DNA of 64,000 nucleotides from Nocardia donostiensis (lineage in GTDB: Bacteria > Actinomycetota > Actinomycetes > Mycobacteriales > Mycobacteriaceae), in the NCBI RefSeq assembly GCF_002081715.1, contig NZ_MUKP01000024.1, positions 29,050 to 93,049 of the forward strand. The letters are read 5' to 3'. A program made the position numbers and the translations under genes. Every line of letters begins with the position of its first letter. Position 1 is the stretch's first letter. This document shows positions 1 through 9,828 of this stretch, in pieces. Under the pieces are notes generated by a model. That model made no database searches, was not told where the DNA came from, and saw only the letters and a program-made list of their open reading frames with translations.

Positions 1-3000
1 AATGCCTGGAGGAACTCGTGCCGGGCGGTGTCGGCCGCCCGGCCGATGTGGCGCAGTCCTTCGGCCCCTTCGATTGTCTCGGCATCCCAGCCGAGTTCGG
101 CGGCGAGTCGGTCGCGTCTGGGCAAGAGGTGGTCCAGCGCCTCTTCATTGGTGAGCAGCGCGTAGCGCGCGGTCTGTCCGGGAGCGGTGGCGTCGACCTG
201 TTGCCGCAGTGCTTCCATCGCGGCAGGCGATATCCCGGGCAGTGGGTTGCGGGGCACCCCGGTGTGGGCGGCGCCGGATTCGGAGTCATGGGCTCGGTCG
301 GGCCTGGCACCGTCGACGTCGTGTGCCGGGTCTCGACGGTCGGCGGGCGCATCGGCTTCGCGAGACGGGTCACTGCGGATATCGGTGGGGTCGAGGATGC
401 GGGACTGGTTGCTGCGCGTGTCGTTCGTATCGGTTTCGGGCGCGCGGGTGTGGCCGTCGTGGGATTCCTCGGTGCGGATCGAGACGGTGTCGTCGATATC
501 GAGCAGGTCGGCACCGAGGGCTGTGGTGAGCTGCGCGGTGGAGATACCAAGCAATCCGGCCAGCCGGGCGTTCCGATCGGCCGGATCGTCGAGCTGGTCG
601 TTACTGCCCGGATTGTGGCTCCGGGCATGGAGCTCCGCCTCCTCCTTGCTCATCCCTGTGTTGTGATACAGGAATTCGGCGGTGGAGCGGACGTGGGCAC
701 GGTGTTGCAGGCCCGAAACGAGATCGGTGAGTCCTTCGCGGGCCTGGGTAACTGCCGAGCGTGCCTGGGGGGTGTCGTCGGCGTCGACTGCCTTGACGGC
801 CTGTTCGTAGGTGACTACCGCCTCGCGGACCCCGCGCAGGTGCAGGGCATTACGGATGAGCGTGTCCTGCGGCGACATGAGTGCCTGCGCGGTGCCGGGC
901 TGGCCGTTGCGGGCAGTGCGGTTGGTGGCCTGGTCGTAGATGTAGGACTGTTCGGGAACCTCGGTCAACCAGACGTGCATACCGCCGCGAGCGAGGACAT
1001 CGTCGGAGACCGAGATATCGACACCGCGCTGGCCCTGCCGGTTGATCACGAGGATCTTGCCTCGCTCGCCGGCGGCGTCGAAAATATTCTGTAGCTGGGT
1101 TTCCGAGTCGATAGCAGTCGTACCGTCGAGCCAGTCCCGATCCCAGCCGGTGATCCGGTCGGCGTCGACGGCCTCGATCGCCTCCCGCGGTATCCCGGCC
1201 TTCACCATGGCGGTCACTTGCTTGTCGACCAGGTCGTTGCGGTCACACAACACCAACTGGAAGCGGCCCGTATTTTCCCGTATCCCGTGGGCGTATTCCG
1301 CGATAGCGGTCAGCTTGGCGTGGGTGTTCTCGTGCACATCGGGTACGCCCTGGATCAGCTTCGAAGGGTTGTAGGGCGCGACCTCGTGCGGTGTCTCCAA
1401 CCCGTACACGGTGTTCAGCACATCGCCGAGGTCGGACAGGGTGCCCGAGGCGCCGGTGACCCGGTCGAAGAACTTGCCCCCGGTACGGTAGATCTCGGCG
1501 GCAGTTGTCTGGGCATCGGTGCCGGCATCGGCGCGCACCACGATCCGGTGCTCGTCGGCAGTCTGTCCGTTCTTCTCGGCAAGGCGTAGTTCCTTGGCTT
1601 CCACGGCCTGCGCCAGGCTGGCTCTACCGTCTTCGGCGCTCCACCGGGTTTCGCTCGAGGTCTTCGGGTTGTACTGCAGGCCGTGCTCGGTCTGGCCGAT
1701 GATCACGATCTTGCCGTTACTGATCACATAATGCGTCTTGTTGTGGGTGGTGAACTCCGCCGCCGCGGCCATCTCCAACCGCGACAACCCCATACCCTGC
1801 AACCAGCGGTCCCCGCCCGGGATCTCGGCGATCCGGGCTCGGCCCTCCGGCGTCAACGTCGCCTTACCCTCGTGCCAGTGCTTGACCGCGGTCTCGAACG
1901 TTCCGGACGGTCCTTGCACATCGTAGGTTTCGGTCAACCGCTTCAAGCCGAAGTCCGCATACGACAGCTTCTGCGCTGTGAGCGCCTCCTGCAGGAATGT
2001 GTCGGCGGCGATCACCTCTTCCCGCGTCGCGTCCGATGCCGCCTCGGCAGCGCGATCGGACCGGATGAACGTCTGCAGGCCGCGGTCGACGATGCCGTCC
2101 ATTTCATCGATCACCACACTGCGCGGCGGTGTGTGCCCGGCATTGCACAGATGTCCGACCGTTTCCCCGGTCGCCACCACGATCGTCGGACGCCCCGGCT
2201 GGATATCGCCGAACCCGGTCTGCTGATCCGCACGCAGCACATCGATCCCGTAGGGCTGCATCACTCGCCGATACTCGACGAATTCCCGGTACGCCAAACC
2301 ATCGGTGGTTGTCACCAACAGCACCGATCCGTCGCCGGCCCCCGGATGCCCGGCATACGCGCCGACCGCCTGACGCATCGTGGCCGCCATGAACATCAGC
2401 GTCTTGCCCTGCCCGGGCAACATCTGCACCGGTTGGTGCTCCATCCGGAACAGACCCTCTAGCTGCGGCACCCGCAACACCATGCCGCCCGGCACGTCCT
2501 CGCTGACGGTCTGACGACGGATGATCTCCATCGTCGCGATCAGCGATTCCCGCTCGTCCGGGTGGAAGAGTCCCGCCTGCAATGCCTCGTCCGACAGGTT
2601 CTGCAACCGCAGGTGTTCCGGGATCCCCTCCGCCGAGCGGCCATAGAAGTCCGCCAACACCTCGTGCGCCAGGGCTTCCGGATCCGGCCGCGCCGAGGGG
2701 GCGGCATCTGTACGCCCCGAGGGAGCCGCCTCGGCATCCGACGTCCGCTGACCGGATTCACCGGACTCCGCACTCCGGTCCGCCGAGGCGTCGGCGCCCG
2801 TGCTGCGCGGGTCCCCCTCGGTCGCCTCCGCGCCAACGCTGTCGCGTTGACGCGCCGCGGTGGAATTCTCGTGTTCGCCGGCAGCAGAGGGTCTTTCGCC
2901 CTCGCTGCGGAGGGCCACCGGATCGACGTGCGGGGGGCGGAACCCTCCGGCGGGCTCATCGACCGAGACGCTCCGGCCCGGCGTTGTGGAACCGGACTCC

Positions 3001-5318
3001 CCGGCGCCATCCCGTTCGGCGGTCCGAGCGAGCTGCCCGGCCGGTGAGCGGTCGTCCCCACGGGACGGCCGCCGGGACGCGGCGGATGCGTCACGCCCGT
3101 GGTCGGCGCTGCCGGTCCGTGCGGGGGATCCCTCACGGGAACTCCCCGCCGCCACACTCGATTCAGCACCAGGGCCGCGCACACCGATTTCCGATGACCT
3201 CGGCGCGCCCGGAGCGGTCGTGGTGACACCACTGTCGCCGGAACCGGCGGTCGAGTCCCGCCCTGTGGCCGGGGCACCCAGATCCGCTGGTGGATCGTAA
3301 CCCCTTGCAGTCGTAGTTATTCCGCTACCGTCGCCCCGAACAGCCGGATCCGGCGCCAGACCGGATTCGCCTACACCAGCTGCCGACGGACCGTATCCAC
3401 CTGCAGCATCCTGTGTTCCACTGTTCTGTTCCGGCGCTGCGGCTGCGTCGTGCCTTACCGAGTCTCCGCTCGCGACGGAGTTCGGATCTCCATGTTCCCC
3501 AGCAGCGGGTGTTTCCGGAACACCTCCAGTGTCGGCTGGGGTTTCGTGGCTCCCGGCTCGTCTGGGCACATCGACCGTGGACGATTGCCGTCCACTCCAA
3601 TCGGTGGTTCCGGACTCGACGGCCGGATCAGCCGACGAATCACCGAGCGCGGGGGAATCGTCGCCCGGCTCCTCCGCTCGCGCCGGACCCTCCCGTCGCG
3701 CGCCCTCACCCGCCGCGGCGGAATCCGCAGGATCGCCACCGTCACCGCGCGCAGCCGCGACCGGTTCCGCACGACCCGGCGCCGCCCAATCGGCAGCCCC
3801 GTCCGAGCCACCCGGCGCACTGGCAGCGGAACCCACTGAAGGATCGGGCTTTTCCGCACCACTCTGCGACCCGGCCGCCGACGCCTCCTGCGATACCGGC
3901 ACACCATCCGTCGCCCCGTCCCCGCCTGCCATCCCGGTAGCGGTCTCTGCGCCACCGGCACTCGCCGAGTCGGAACCACCGGCCGGTCCGGTCGAGCCTT
4001 GCGCACTGGCATCCGGCGCACCGGCAGATTCAGCCGACACCTGCGCACCGGCCGACAACGTCGGAACCGGTTCTGTTCCTACGCCTTCCGCCCGGTCCGC
4101 GGATCCCGCGAGCACCAGGGTCGGGGTATCCGCCGATACCGGATCGGTACCCGGGCTCCAGGCCGCACGCGCAGTCTCCCAACCCTGCCGCGCCTCCGGG
4201 GAGACCTCCAGCGACCGACGCGGCGCCCCAACCCGCTCCGGGACGGTCTCGGCAAGGGCGCCGGTGTCGGGAGGAATGAAGCCCCCGCTGCCATCCACGC
4301 CGCGAGACCCGGTCGACGTATCCGATATCGCCCCCGCCCGCCCATACACCGCACCGGCGAACCCACCGTTGAGCAACGGGGCCACGATCTGATCGATATG
4401 CTGCGGCCATCCCGTGATCAACGTCGCGGCCCCCATGCCGAACACCGCACCCGTCGTACCGTGCACCAATCCGGCCAGCAGCGGACTCGACTGCATCGCC
4501 GGGAGAACCGCGGGGCCGAACCGAGCCGCGGCCATACCCCCACCCGCACCGGCGGCACCCGCCGCCGCGGCGACCCCGATGGCCGTCAGGTCGATACCGG
4601 TCGGATTCGATCCATCCGCACCCATCACCGCAAAATTGCGATACCCGGCCCACACCTGCGCAGCCTGTACCCCGGCATCCACGCCCGCCGGCAACGCCGC
4701 CGCCCGTGCCACCGTCACCGCGAACTGCGATGGACTCACCGACGGAACCTGCGCCGCCGTCTGCACGGCGATACGCTGGTAGGCCTGTTTCAACAGCGCG
4801 CGCAACGCCTCCACACGCGCCCGACCGCCGACCAATACCGCTTCTGCCGCCGACACCGCCGCCAGCTGCCCCGCCGGACCCGACGCCGCGGCCGTCCACA
4901 GTATTCGGAGGACACGGAAACCCAACTCGACACCGAACGCCAACATCACACACAGCGTCTTCTCCGCCTCGTTGGCGGCCGCGTCGGCCTGATCGGCCAA
5001 CGCCGCGGCCTGCTCACGCAGCTTGCCCCCGCCCTCCTCCAGCTGACGCAATGAGCCCCGGACACCGTCACCGAATCGGCCCACCGAAACATGCTGCGCG
5101 ATAAGCCTTTTCACACTCACGATGTGTTCGTCCAGGTCTTCGCCCCCGGCTCGCAACTGTGCCGCCATCGCCCGCATCTGCGACACATCGGCGCGCGGCA
5201 AGTCACCCCCGAACGCCACCCACTGAACCCACTGTGGGATGGCGCCCGGCAAACTCTCGAAGATCGCCCGTAGCTCGTCCACCGGACCGGGCGCCGCCAC
5301 CTGCTCCACCTTCGTCAC
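1..5318 (-). CDS. Giant polymorphic-toxin-like protein: CpnT-like N-terminus plus SecA-like ATPase (C-terminus outside window)
   Basis: The minus frame is open from GTG 5318 to the window edge (at least 1772 residues). GTG directly abuts the TAG of the upstream gene, so the pair is coupled. Residues 1-130 are helical and resemble the WXG100-like/CpnT N-terminal module; Ala/Gly-rich segments with hydrophobic character follow to about 330. Residues about 380-900 are a low-complexity Pro/Ser/Gly/Ala/Asp linker. A SecA-like motor follows: Walker A LPGQGKTLM near residue 966, TTTDGLAYREFVEYRRVM, DEAD-box equivalent VVIDEMDGI near 1067, and distal motifs QRGVDI, GGMHVWLTE and NRTARNGQPG, matching SecA's GRGTDI, GGLHVIGTE and GRSGRQGDPG. 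Nocardial ESX-type toxins carry such N-termini with the toxic domain at the far C-terminus, which is not visible here. Role as a secreted polymorphic toxin is inferred; the SecA-like ATPase assignment is read directly. Confidence 0.8.
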   Translation of the reverse strand, partial: MTKVEQVAAPGPVDELRAIFESLPGAIPQWVQWVAFGGDLPRADVSQMRAMAAQLRAGGEDLDEHIVSVKRLIAQHVSVGRFGDGVRGSLRQLEEGGGKLREQAAALADQADAAANEAEKTLCVMLAFGVELGFRVLRILWTAAASGPAGQLAAVSAAEAVLVGGRARVEALRALLKQAYQRIAVQTAAQVPSVSPSQFAVTVARAAALPAGVDAGVQAAQVWAGYRNFAVMGADGSNPTGIDLTAIGVAAAAGAAGAGGGMAAARFGPAVLPAMQSSPLLAGLVHGTTGAVFGMGAATLITGWPQHIDQIVAPLLNGGFAGAVYGRAGAISDTSTGSRGVDGSGGFIPPDTGALAETVPERVGAPRRSLEVSPEARQGWETARAAWSPGTDPVSADTPTLVLAGSADRAEGVGTEPVPTLSAGAQVSAESAGAPDASAQGSTGPAGGSDSASAGGAETATGMAGGDGATDGVPVSQEASAAGSQSGAEKPDPSVGSAASAPGGSDGAADWAAPGRAEPVAAARGDGGDPADSAAAGEGARREGPARAEEPGDDSPALGDSSADPAVESGTTDWSGRQSSTVDVPRRAGSHETPADTGGVPETPAAGEHGDPNSVASGDSVRHDAAAAPEQNSGTQDAAGGYGPSAAGVGESGLAPDPAVRGDGSGITTTARGYDPPADLGAPATGRDSTAGSGDSGVTTTAPGAPRSSEIGVRGPGAESSVAAGSSREGSPARTGSADHGRDASAASRRPSRGDDRSPAGQLARTAERDGAGESGSTTPGRSVSVDEPAGGFRPPHVDPVALRSEGERPSAAGEHENSTAARQRDSVGAEATEGDPRSTGADASADRSAESGESGQRTSDAEAAPSGRTDAAPSARPDPEALAHEVLADFYGRSAEGIPEHLRLQNLSDEALQAGLFHPDERESLIATMEIIRRQTVSEDVPGGMVLRVPQLEGLFRMEHQPVQMLPGQGKTLMFMAATMRQAVGAYAGHPGAGDGSVLLVTTTDGLAYREFVEYRRVMQPYGIDVLRADQQTGFGDIQPGRPTIVVATGETVGHLCNAGHTPPRSVVIDEMDGIVDRGLQTFIRSDRAAEAASDATREEVIAADTFLQEALTAQKLSYADFGLKRLTETYDVQGPSGTFETAVKHWHEGKATLTPEGRARIAEIPGGDRWLQGMGLSRLEMAAAAEFTTHNKTHYVISNGKIVIIGQTEHGLQYNPKTSSETRWSAEDGRASLAQAVEAKELRLAEKNGQTADEHRIVVRADAGTDAQTTAAEIYRTGGKFFDRVTGASGTLSDLGDVLNTVYGLETPHEVAPYNPSKLIQGVPDVHENTHAKLTAIAEYAHGIRENTGRFQLVLCDRNDLVDKQVTAMVKAGIPREAIEAVDADRITGWDRDWLDGTTAIDSETQLQNIFDAAGERGKILVINRQGQRGVDISVSDDVLARGGMHVWLTEVPEQSYIYDQATNRTARNGQPGTAQALMSPQDTLIRNALHLRGVREAVVTYEQAVKAVDADDTPQARSAVTQAREGLTDLVSGLQHRAHVRSTAEFLYHNTGMSKEEAELHARSHNPGSNDQLDDPADRNARLAGLLGISTAQLTTALGADLLDIDDTVSIRTEESHDGHTRAPETDTNDTRSNQSRILDPTDIRSDPSREADAPADRRDPAHDVDGARPDRAHDSESGAAHTGVPRNPLPGISPAAMEALRQQVDATAPGQTARYALLTNEEALDHLLPRRDRLAAELGWDAETIEGAEGLRHIGRAADTARHEFLQA

Positions 5319-6815
5319 CTAGTCCTGTTGCGGCGCCGCGTCCACCAACAGCGCGTGCAGCGTCCGCGCCGGCGCACTCGCCTCTGCGCCCCGCGCCACC
5401 ACCTCGGCGAACGCCGTAGACAACGCTCGTTCGGAGTCGAATCCGGTGGGGCTGCCGGTCAAATCGGCACTCCACCGCCGATACCCCCGCACCAGCTCGG
5501 CGAGTGTGGTGTAGTGGCCGGCGACTTCGCGCATGTACTCGGCGATCAGCGTGTGTCGTGCGGTCCGGCTCGCGACTCCCCCGCCTGCGCTGTCCAACGC
5601 CAGACCGAGCTGGCCCACGGTATCGGCATAGATACGCGAAACATATTCGTCTGTATCGTAATTCGTTGCGTCGTCGCTCACTTCACAGGCGATCTGCCGG
5701 TCCAGGGTGATCGACCGCACGACTTCCGACTTCCGCGTTTCGCGGCGCCACCGCACGGTTCCGGCGTCGTCCAGGTCGGCCACCGCGACGACGTCCAGAC
5801 CGATCATCGGGTAATCGGTGAGTATCCGGTCGACGGCCGCCGCGAAATCGCGCACCGGCTGCTCCCACAGATCGGGCAGGTCGAAGCCGTTGACCTCCAC
5901 GCCGTGCCGCTGTGCGAGCATGCGAGCCAGCCAGGCGAACAGCGGTGATCGACGCGGTTTCTCGGCGGGCTTGTCTTCCCCCCTGCGCCGATCGTTCGGT
6001 CGCGGCTGTGCAGACCTCGGCGAGGGTGGCGCCGAACCTGTCGGCGCGCCCGCATGCGCCGACGGAGGTCTGGTCCAGGGAGTTTCCCGCGCTCCGACAC
6101 TCACCCGCGCGCCCCTGGACCCGCCAGGCGCCATACCCGGTACGGCGGAGGGGCTCGTGCCCACCGCTCTCACACCGGGACCGGCCGTCGTTATGCGCGG
6201 GTTGTCGGTATTTCGTGCGACGGCCGGTGGCTGCGGGGAGGTGCGGCGCTCCGGAGTGTCCGACGGCGCCGGGCCGCCACGCTGGTTCGGCGACCCGGTG
6301 GAACTGTTCGGCGGCTGCGCACTGTTCGACGGTCCCGAGGCAGGGCCTTCCGAATTCTTGTGCTGCGATGGGGTCTCCACCATCGCCCCCGGATTGTTGC
6401 GGGCGCTCGGTGCCGCATCCACCGGGACCCGCGGCTCGACAGGCGTGGTGACCGTGGGCGGCTGGGCTCCTGACGTATACCCCGGCGAGCCGTAGGTCTC
6501 CTCCGATGCCCTCGCTATTTCTCGGCCGGCCTGCAGATCCTGACCTCCGAAATCATCGCCTGCCCCGCGCATAGCCGAAGCCGTATCGTGGAGGCCTTTC
6601 CCCATCGCCTGCATACCGGTGAGCAGCTGTTCGGCGGAAGGTTTGAAATCCTTCGCGAAGGTCTCGCCGAGGAAGTCGTCGCCCCAGCATCCATCGAACC
6701 GCGCCAGCGACTCCCGCAGGCGGGCATAGGAACTCCCCACATCGTCGGCAAGCTCGGCCAGTTCGGCAGCCTGCTGTCGCAGGGCGTCGGGATCGACCTG
6801 GAGCTCATCTGCCAC
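5319..6815 (-). CDS. WXG100-like secretion-associated protein with Pro-rich linker
   Basis: 498 residues from GTG 6815, overlapping the upstream gene by 11 bases; a longer frame reaches back to 7112 but lies inside that gene. Residues 1-100 are a helical WXG100-like unit (ADELQVDPDALRQQAAEL at the start, CWGDDF as the WxG-like turn, then FAKDFKPSAEQLL). Residues about 105-300 are a Pro/Gly/Ser linker. The C-terminal 200 residues form a folded, unnamed domain beginning FAWLARMLAQRHGVEVNGF and including RDFAAAVDRILTDYPMIGLD. No signal peptide or membrane segment is seen. Position between the immunity-like gene and the giant toxin suggests a substrate, chaperone or partner for ESX-type export of that toxin. 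No enzymatic function is claimed. Confidence 0.65.
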   Translation of the reverse strand: MADELQVDPDALRQQAAELAELADDVGSSYARLRESLARFDGCWGDDFLGETFAKDFKPSAEQLLTGMQAMGKGLHDTASAMRGAGDDFGGQDLQAGREIARASEETYGSPGYTSGAQPPTVTTPVEPRVPVDAAPSARNNPGAMVETPSQHKNSEGPASGPSNSAQPPNSSTGSPNQRGGPAPSDTPERRTSPQPPAVARNTDNPRITTAGPGVRAVGTSPSAVPGMAPGGSRGARVSVGARETPWTRPPSAHAGAPTGSAPPSPRSAQPRPNDRRRGEDKPAEKPRRSPLFAWLARMLAQRHGVEVNGFDLPDLWEQPVRDFAAAVDRILTDYPMIGLDVVAVADLDDAGTVRWRRETRKSEVVRSITLDRQIACEVSDDATNYDTDEYVSRIYADTVGQLGLALDSAGGGVASRTARHTLIAEYMREVAGHYTTLAELVRGYRRWSADLTGSPTGFDSERALSTAFAEVVARGAEASAPARTLHALLVDAAPQQD

Positions 6816-8490
6816 GGCGCCGCCCGTGGTCCCTGCCGTCCCTGCGCCGCCGCAACCGCTGCTCCACACCCGCCACGTACTCCGACCACGGAACCGAGGA
6901 GGTCGAGCGTTCCACCTCGCCGTCCGCAGCGACATAGAAGACGGCGCGGTCCAAGGCAATCTCCTCCGCGGGCACCGGCGAATGCACCACCCAGACCGTA
7001 CCCACTCGATCGGCCCGCAATGTCGACAGCGGATATCCGGTCGTCTCGTAGCCCTGCTCCCGAATATGCGCCCGCACCAGGTCGATCGCCGCACTCTCGG
7101 AGATCCCCTCACCTCGGATGCCCAGGGCGGTGCCGGTCTCGCCTACCCCGGTGGCGGCACCCTCCCGGGCAACCCTCTCGGCCCGAGCAGTCCCGTCCTC
7201 GCGGCCCTTCGGAACGGCCCCGCTCCGACGTCCGTTCCCACTCCCTTCGCCATGGCGGGCATCCGCTACCGAAACGGCACCACCGGACTCGGCGATCCGG
7301 TCCACCCACGGGAGCCCGGCGGTCTCGTCCCCCGAGGAAGACCCGTTCCCCCCGTGCGACGGGATATCACGCGGCAACCGCAGGCCCCCAGCGCCACCAT
7401 CAGCGACCAGCCCCGCGACCGTGAACTGGAACAGAGCACCCTCGATATCGATCCCGGCGTGCCCGAACGCCCGCTCGACCGCCGCTCGGGTCACCGAATG
7501 TCCCTGCGCCGCACGAACCAACTCCGCGGCCGCGGTGACATTCGCACCCTCTCCCAACAGGTCGGCGACGACGCCGGCCACGGTATCGACCGTCCATACG
7601 GCCGGGACCGCCGGTGCACACCGTGCCATCGGCTCGGATTCGCCGCGGTACCACCGGCCGTCCTGCCACCAATAGCAGAACGTCAGCATGCCGGTGGCGA
7701 TCCGGGGGTTGAGTACCGGGTCGGCAACCCAGCTCGGTGCACCCGCGAAGAATTCCGGCATCCCGGCGCCTGCGTTGTAGACCGCGTCGAGAACGGGCGC
7801 ATCCCACACCCCACCCGACAGCACGGCCCGGTCGCCGGGCAGCACGGTCAGTGTCGATCCACTGCGTGACTCACCTTCGAATACCCCGACCGACGGGCCG
7901 ATCCGCGGCCCCAGCTCCGATCCGGCCGCCAGGAATGCCGCCGCCAGCACCGCCCAACGCGCCCACAGCACCCGGAGGTCCGGCAGTTCGCCGTCGGCCA
8001 CCGCGGGCCGCACGCCCGCTTCGCTGTCGGCGCGCGCGGCTGCGGCGGCCTGCTGTGGTGTCCGCGCCGACCGGCTACCGCGCCCGATATAGGCCGCCAG
8101 CCACGCCGGCAGTCGCGTGCGCGGATACCGTTCCAGATCGGCGAGATATGCCTCCGGCGCGAACAGTTGCTCCCCTGGAAAGGGTTCCGCACCGTAATCA
8201 CAGGCGGTCTCGACACCGTCGGTGTCCAACCGCACCATCAATCGCCACCATGGCCCGTCGTCGGAGGTCGCCGACTCCTGCCGGTGCCGCCGCACCGCAT
8301 CCCACACGTCCTCCGATACGGCACACCGGACCTGCTGTGTGCCGTCGTCGACCATCAGTACCGCCGATTCGGACACGGTGGTCACCGCAAACCACGCCAC
8401 CAGCCGATGCCATCCGGCCGGGGCGTATTCCGGCAATCCCCGTACGATCTCATCGGTCGGCCCTGCGGAACCGCAGTCCTCCCCGGTCAT
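6805..8490 (-). CDS. Hypothetical protein with putative immunity-type domains, polymorphic-toxin locus
   Basis: 561 residues, ATG 8490. It is the first gene of the minus-strand trio. Residues about 10-130 (EYAPAGWHRLVAWFAVTTVS, DDGPWWRLMVRLDTDG, then YPRTRLPAWLAAYIGR) resemble DUF600/YezG-type immunity domains found beside polymorphic toxins. The middle (about 170-395) contains FCYWWQDGRWYRGES and a helical AGVVADLLGEGANVTAAAELV repeat-like region with no name. After a Gly/Ser/Arg linker, residues about 465-545 (AAIDLVRAHIREQGYETTGY ... VPWSEYVAGVEQRL) resemble YrhB/Imm35-type domains. It has no signal peptide. Both immunity-like matches are by eye and weak; the genomic context is the stronger argument. 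Confidence 0.45.
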   Translation of the reverse strand: MTGEDCGSAGPTDEIVRGLPEYAPAGWHRLVAWFAVTTVSESAVLMVDDGTQQVRCAVSEDVWDAVRRHRQESATSDDGPWWRLMVRLDTDGVETACDYGAEPFPGEQLFAPEAYLADLERYPRTRLPAWLAAYIGRGSRSARTPQQAAAAARADSEAGVRPAVADGELPDLRVLWARWAVLAAAFLAAGSELGPRIGPSVGVFEGESRSGSTLTVLPGDRAVLSGGVWDAPVLDAVYNAGAGMPEFFAGAPSWVADPVLNPRIATGMLTFCYWWQDGRWYRGESEPMARCAPAVPAVWTVDTVAGVVADLLGEGANVTAAAELVRAAQGHSVTRAAVERAFGHAGIDIEGALFQFTVAGLVADGGAGGLRLPRDIPSHGGNGSSSGDETAGLPWVDRIAESGGAVSVADARHGEGSGNGRRSGAVPKGREDGTARAERVAREGAATGVGETGTALGIRGEGISESAAIDLVRAHIREQGYETTGYPLSTLRADRVGTVWVVHSPVPAEEIALDRAVFYVAADGEVERSTSSVPWSEYVAGVEQRLRRRRDGRDHGRRRGR

Positions 8491-8859
8491 GCTACGTGTT
8501 ACCGACAGCCGACGACCGACTCACTCGGATCGCCACGGTTTCGGTATGCCACCCGGTCCATGCAGAATTCACAGCAATCTCCCCGAATCCCCAACCTGCT
8601 GATTCGCAGGCAGTCCTGGAAGAACGGTTGCACAGCAGGTACCGCACACACAACCGACTGTTGCCAGCCATGGGGACCCGGGGCCGACACCGGACTGTGC
8701 GAGTAAGTCCTGGGGTCGATCCTGAGGGTTATGCCGAGTCCGCCGCGTCCGGTCTGGCTCGGCGCCGCTACACCGCCACTGTCGACAGGCCGTCGCGGCA
8801 GGTGGGGTAACGCGGCGTCCAGCGCAGTTCGTCGACGGCACGTCGGTTGGATCGGCGGA
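8491..8859. other. Stretch without a recognised gene upstream of the toxin locus
   Basis: Short overlapping frames exist on both strands (for example 8499-8990 minus), but none has a recognisable domain, ribosome binding site or plausible composition. The promoter of the minus-strand trio should lie just above 8490; I cannot point to clear boxes. Confidence 0.4.
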
Positions 8860-8950
8860 TACGGGTGGCGACCATCAGTGCCCGCAGGGGCACTGCATAC
8901 TGGCTGCAAGTGTTGGCCGAGCTCGAGAACCGTGGCGGCGCCGGTGCGGG
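8860..8950 (+). pseudogene. IS256-family transposase fragment
   Basis: The plus frame reads ISARRGTAYWLQVLAELENRG, which matches the conserved 'EGAKFWLQVLTELKNRGV' block of IS256/mutator transposases. Only about 25 residues survive and no flanking catalytic DDE segments are found. It is a remnant inside a small insertion-sequence graveyard. Confidence 0.5.
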
Positions 8951-8984
8951 GAACAGATGAGCAGAGATCTACCACCGGTCCACA

Positions 8985-9225
8985 TCGCACCGAATACGGC
9001 CTCCGTCAAGGAACGGCTCGCCGAGGTCGGCCTCTGACGCTTTGTGCTGACTGCGGGCAACATCAACGACCGCACGGTGTTCACCCAGGTACTGGCCGGG
9101 ATCTGGACAGATCTGGGCAAGGGAGATCCCGGAAGTACCTCTGGTCTCCATCGACCCGAAGCCTACTTCGCAGGATTCGGGCACAGATCGAGGCCTCGAC
9201 CCCACGGGGTCAGCGCCGAGACAGG
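8985..9225 (+). pseudogene. IS5-family transposase fragment, frameshifted
   Basis: One plus frame reads FVLTAGNINDRTVFTQVLAG, the hallmark 'vlTaGNrnDrtvFtqVLagI' block of IS5-group transposases. The neighbouring frame contains GRPLTLCADCGQ before it and SLLRRIRAQIEASTPRGQRR after it, matching the flanking 'GRPLt' and 'ysSrriRa.Lr.rgI.atiP' blocks. The match hops between frames, so the gene is dead. N- and C-terminal parts are missing. Confidence 0.65.
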
Positions 9226-9594
9226 TTGGTTTCGACTACTGCGATCGCCGTCCGAAGGCTGTCGACGTAGCGGCCGATGTCGTCGTGGTCGAAGCGGGGA
9301 CTGGGAACCGCGATGGTCGGTGCGGCGACCGGGTGACGAGCACCGTCGTGCACGCACATACCGATCCCGCATACGCCGCTTTCGGTTTCGCTGATGTTCA
9401 CGCCGTAACCGGCCTTCTGCACCCCGACCAGATGCGCCTCGAGCGGGACGACGTCGGTGATCCGCGCCGTCCGCCACGGCGGCTTCGGCATCGATACCGG
9501 TTTCAGCCCGCACAGTGCCCGCGGCGACAGGTTTGCGGTGAGGGTCGCCCGCAGCCGCGTATGGGACCGGCGGGTCCGAGGTGCAGGAGAAACC
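9210..9594 (-). pseudogene. Truncated IclR-family regulator (C-terminal effector domain only)
   Basis: A minus frame open from the stop near 9597 to the TGA at 9210 reads LRATLTANLSPRALCGL, ARITDVVPLEAHLVGVQKAG, then YGVNISETESGVCGIGMCVH, the typical second half of an IclR ligand-binding domain ending in a helix (VDSLRTAIAVVETNLSRR). The winged-helix N-terminus is absent; the sequence above 9597 is not recognisable in any frame. The fragment abuts the IS5 remnant and lies 235 bp below an intact IclR gene, so loss of its N-terminus by insertion/deletion is likely. Confidence 0.65.
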
Positions 9595-9828
9595 GGTCAG
9601 CGATTCGCCGACCGTCGGTTGAAGCCGTTGACCCCGGCCGAGGAGAAGCCCCCTCCGGTCGGCCAGCACATCGCGAAGGGCGTCGTGCCAGGTGAGGGCG
9701 TATACGTCGTTCGCCAGGAGATGGACAACTCCTCCGAGGTCGCGCAGGGACACGGCCCGACGAGCGCCGTGTCGTCGAAGAGGTCGAGAGCGGAGAGGAG
9801 AGGGGCTGAGTCGGTCAGTGCATGGCGT

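Noticed and set aside
18..2462. Long plus-strand frames over the first 5 kb
   Set aside because: They are antisense shadows of the minus-strand gene, whose translation shows clear SecA-like motifs; the plus frames show no domains.
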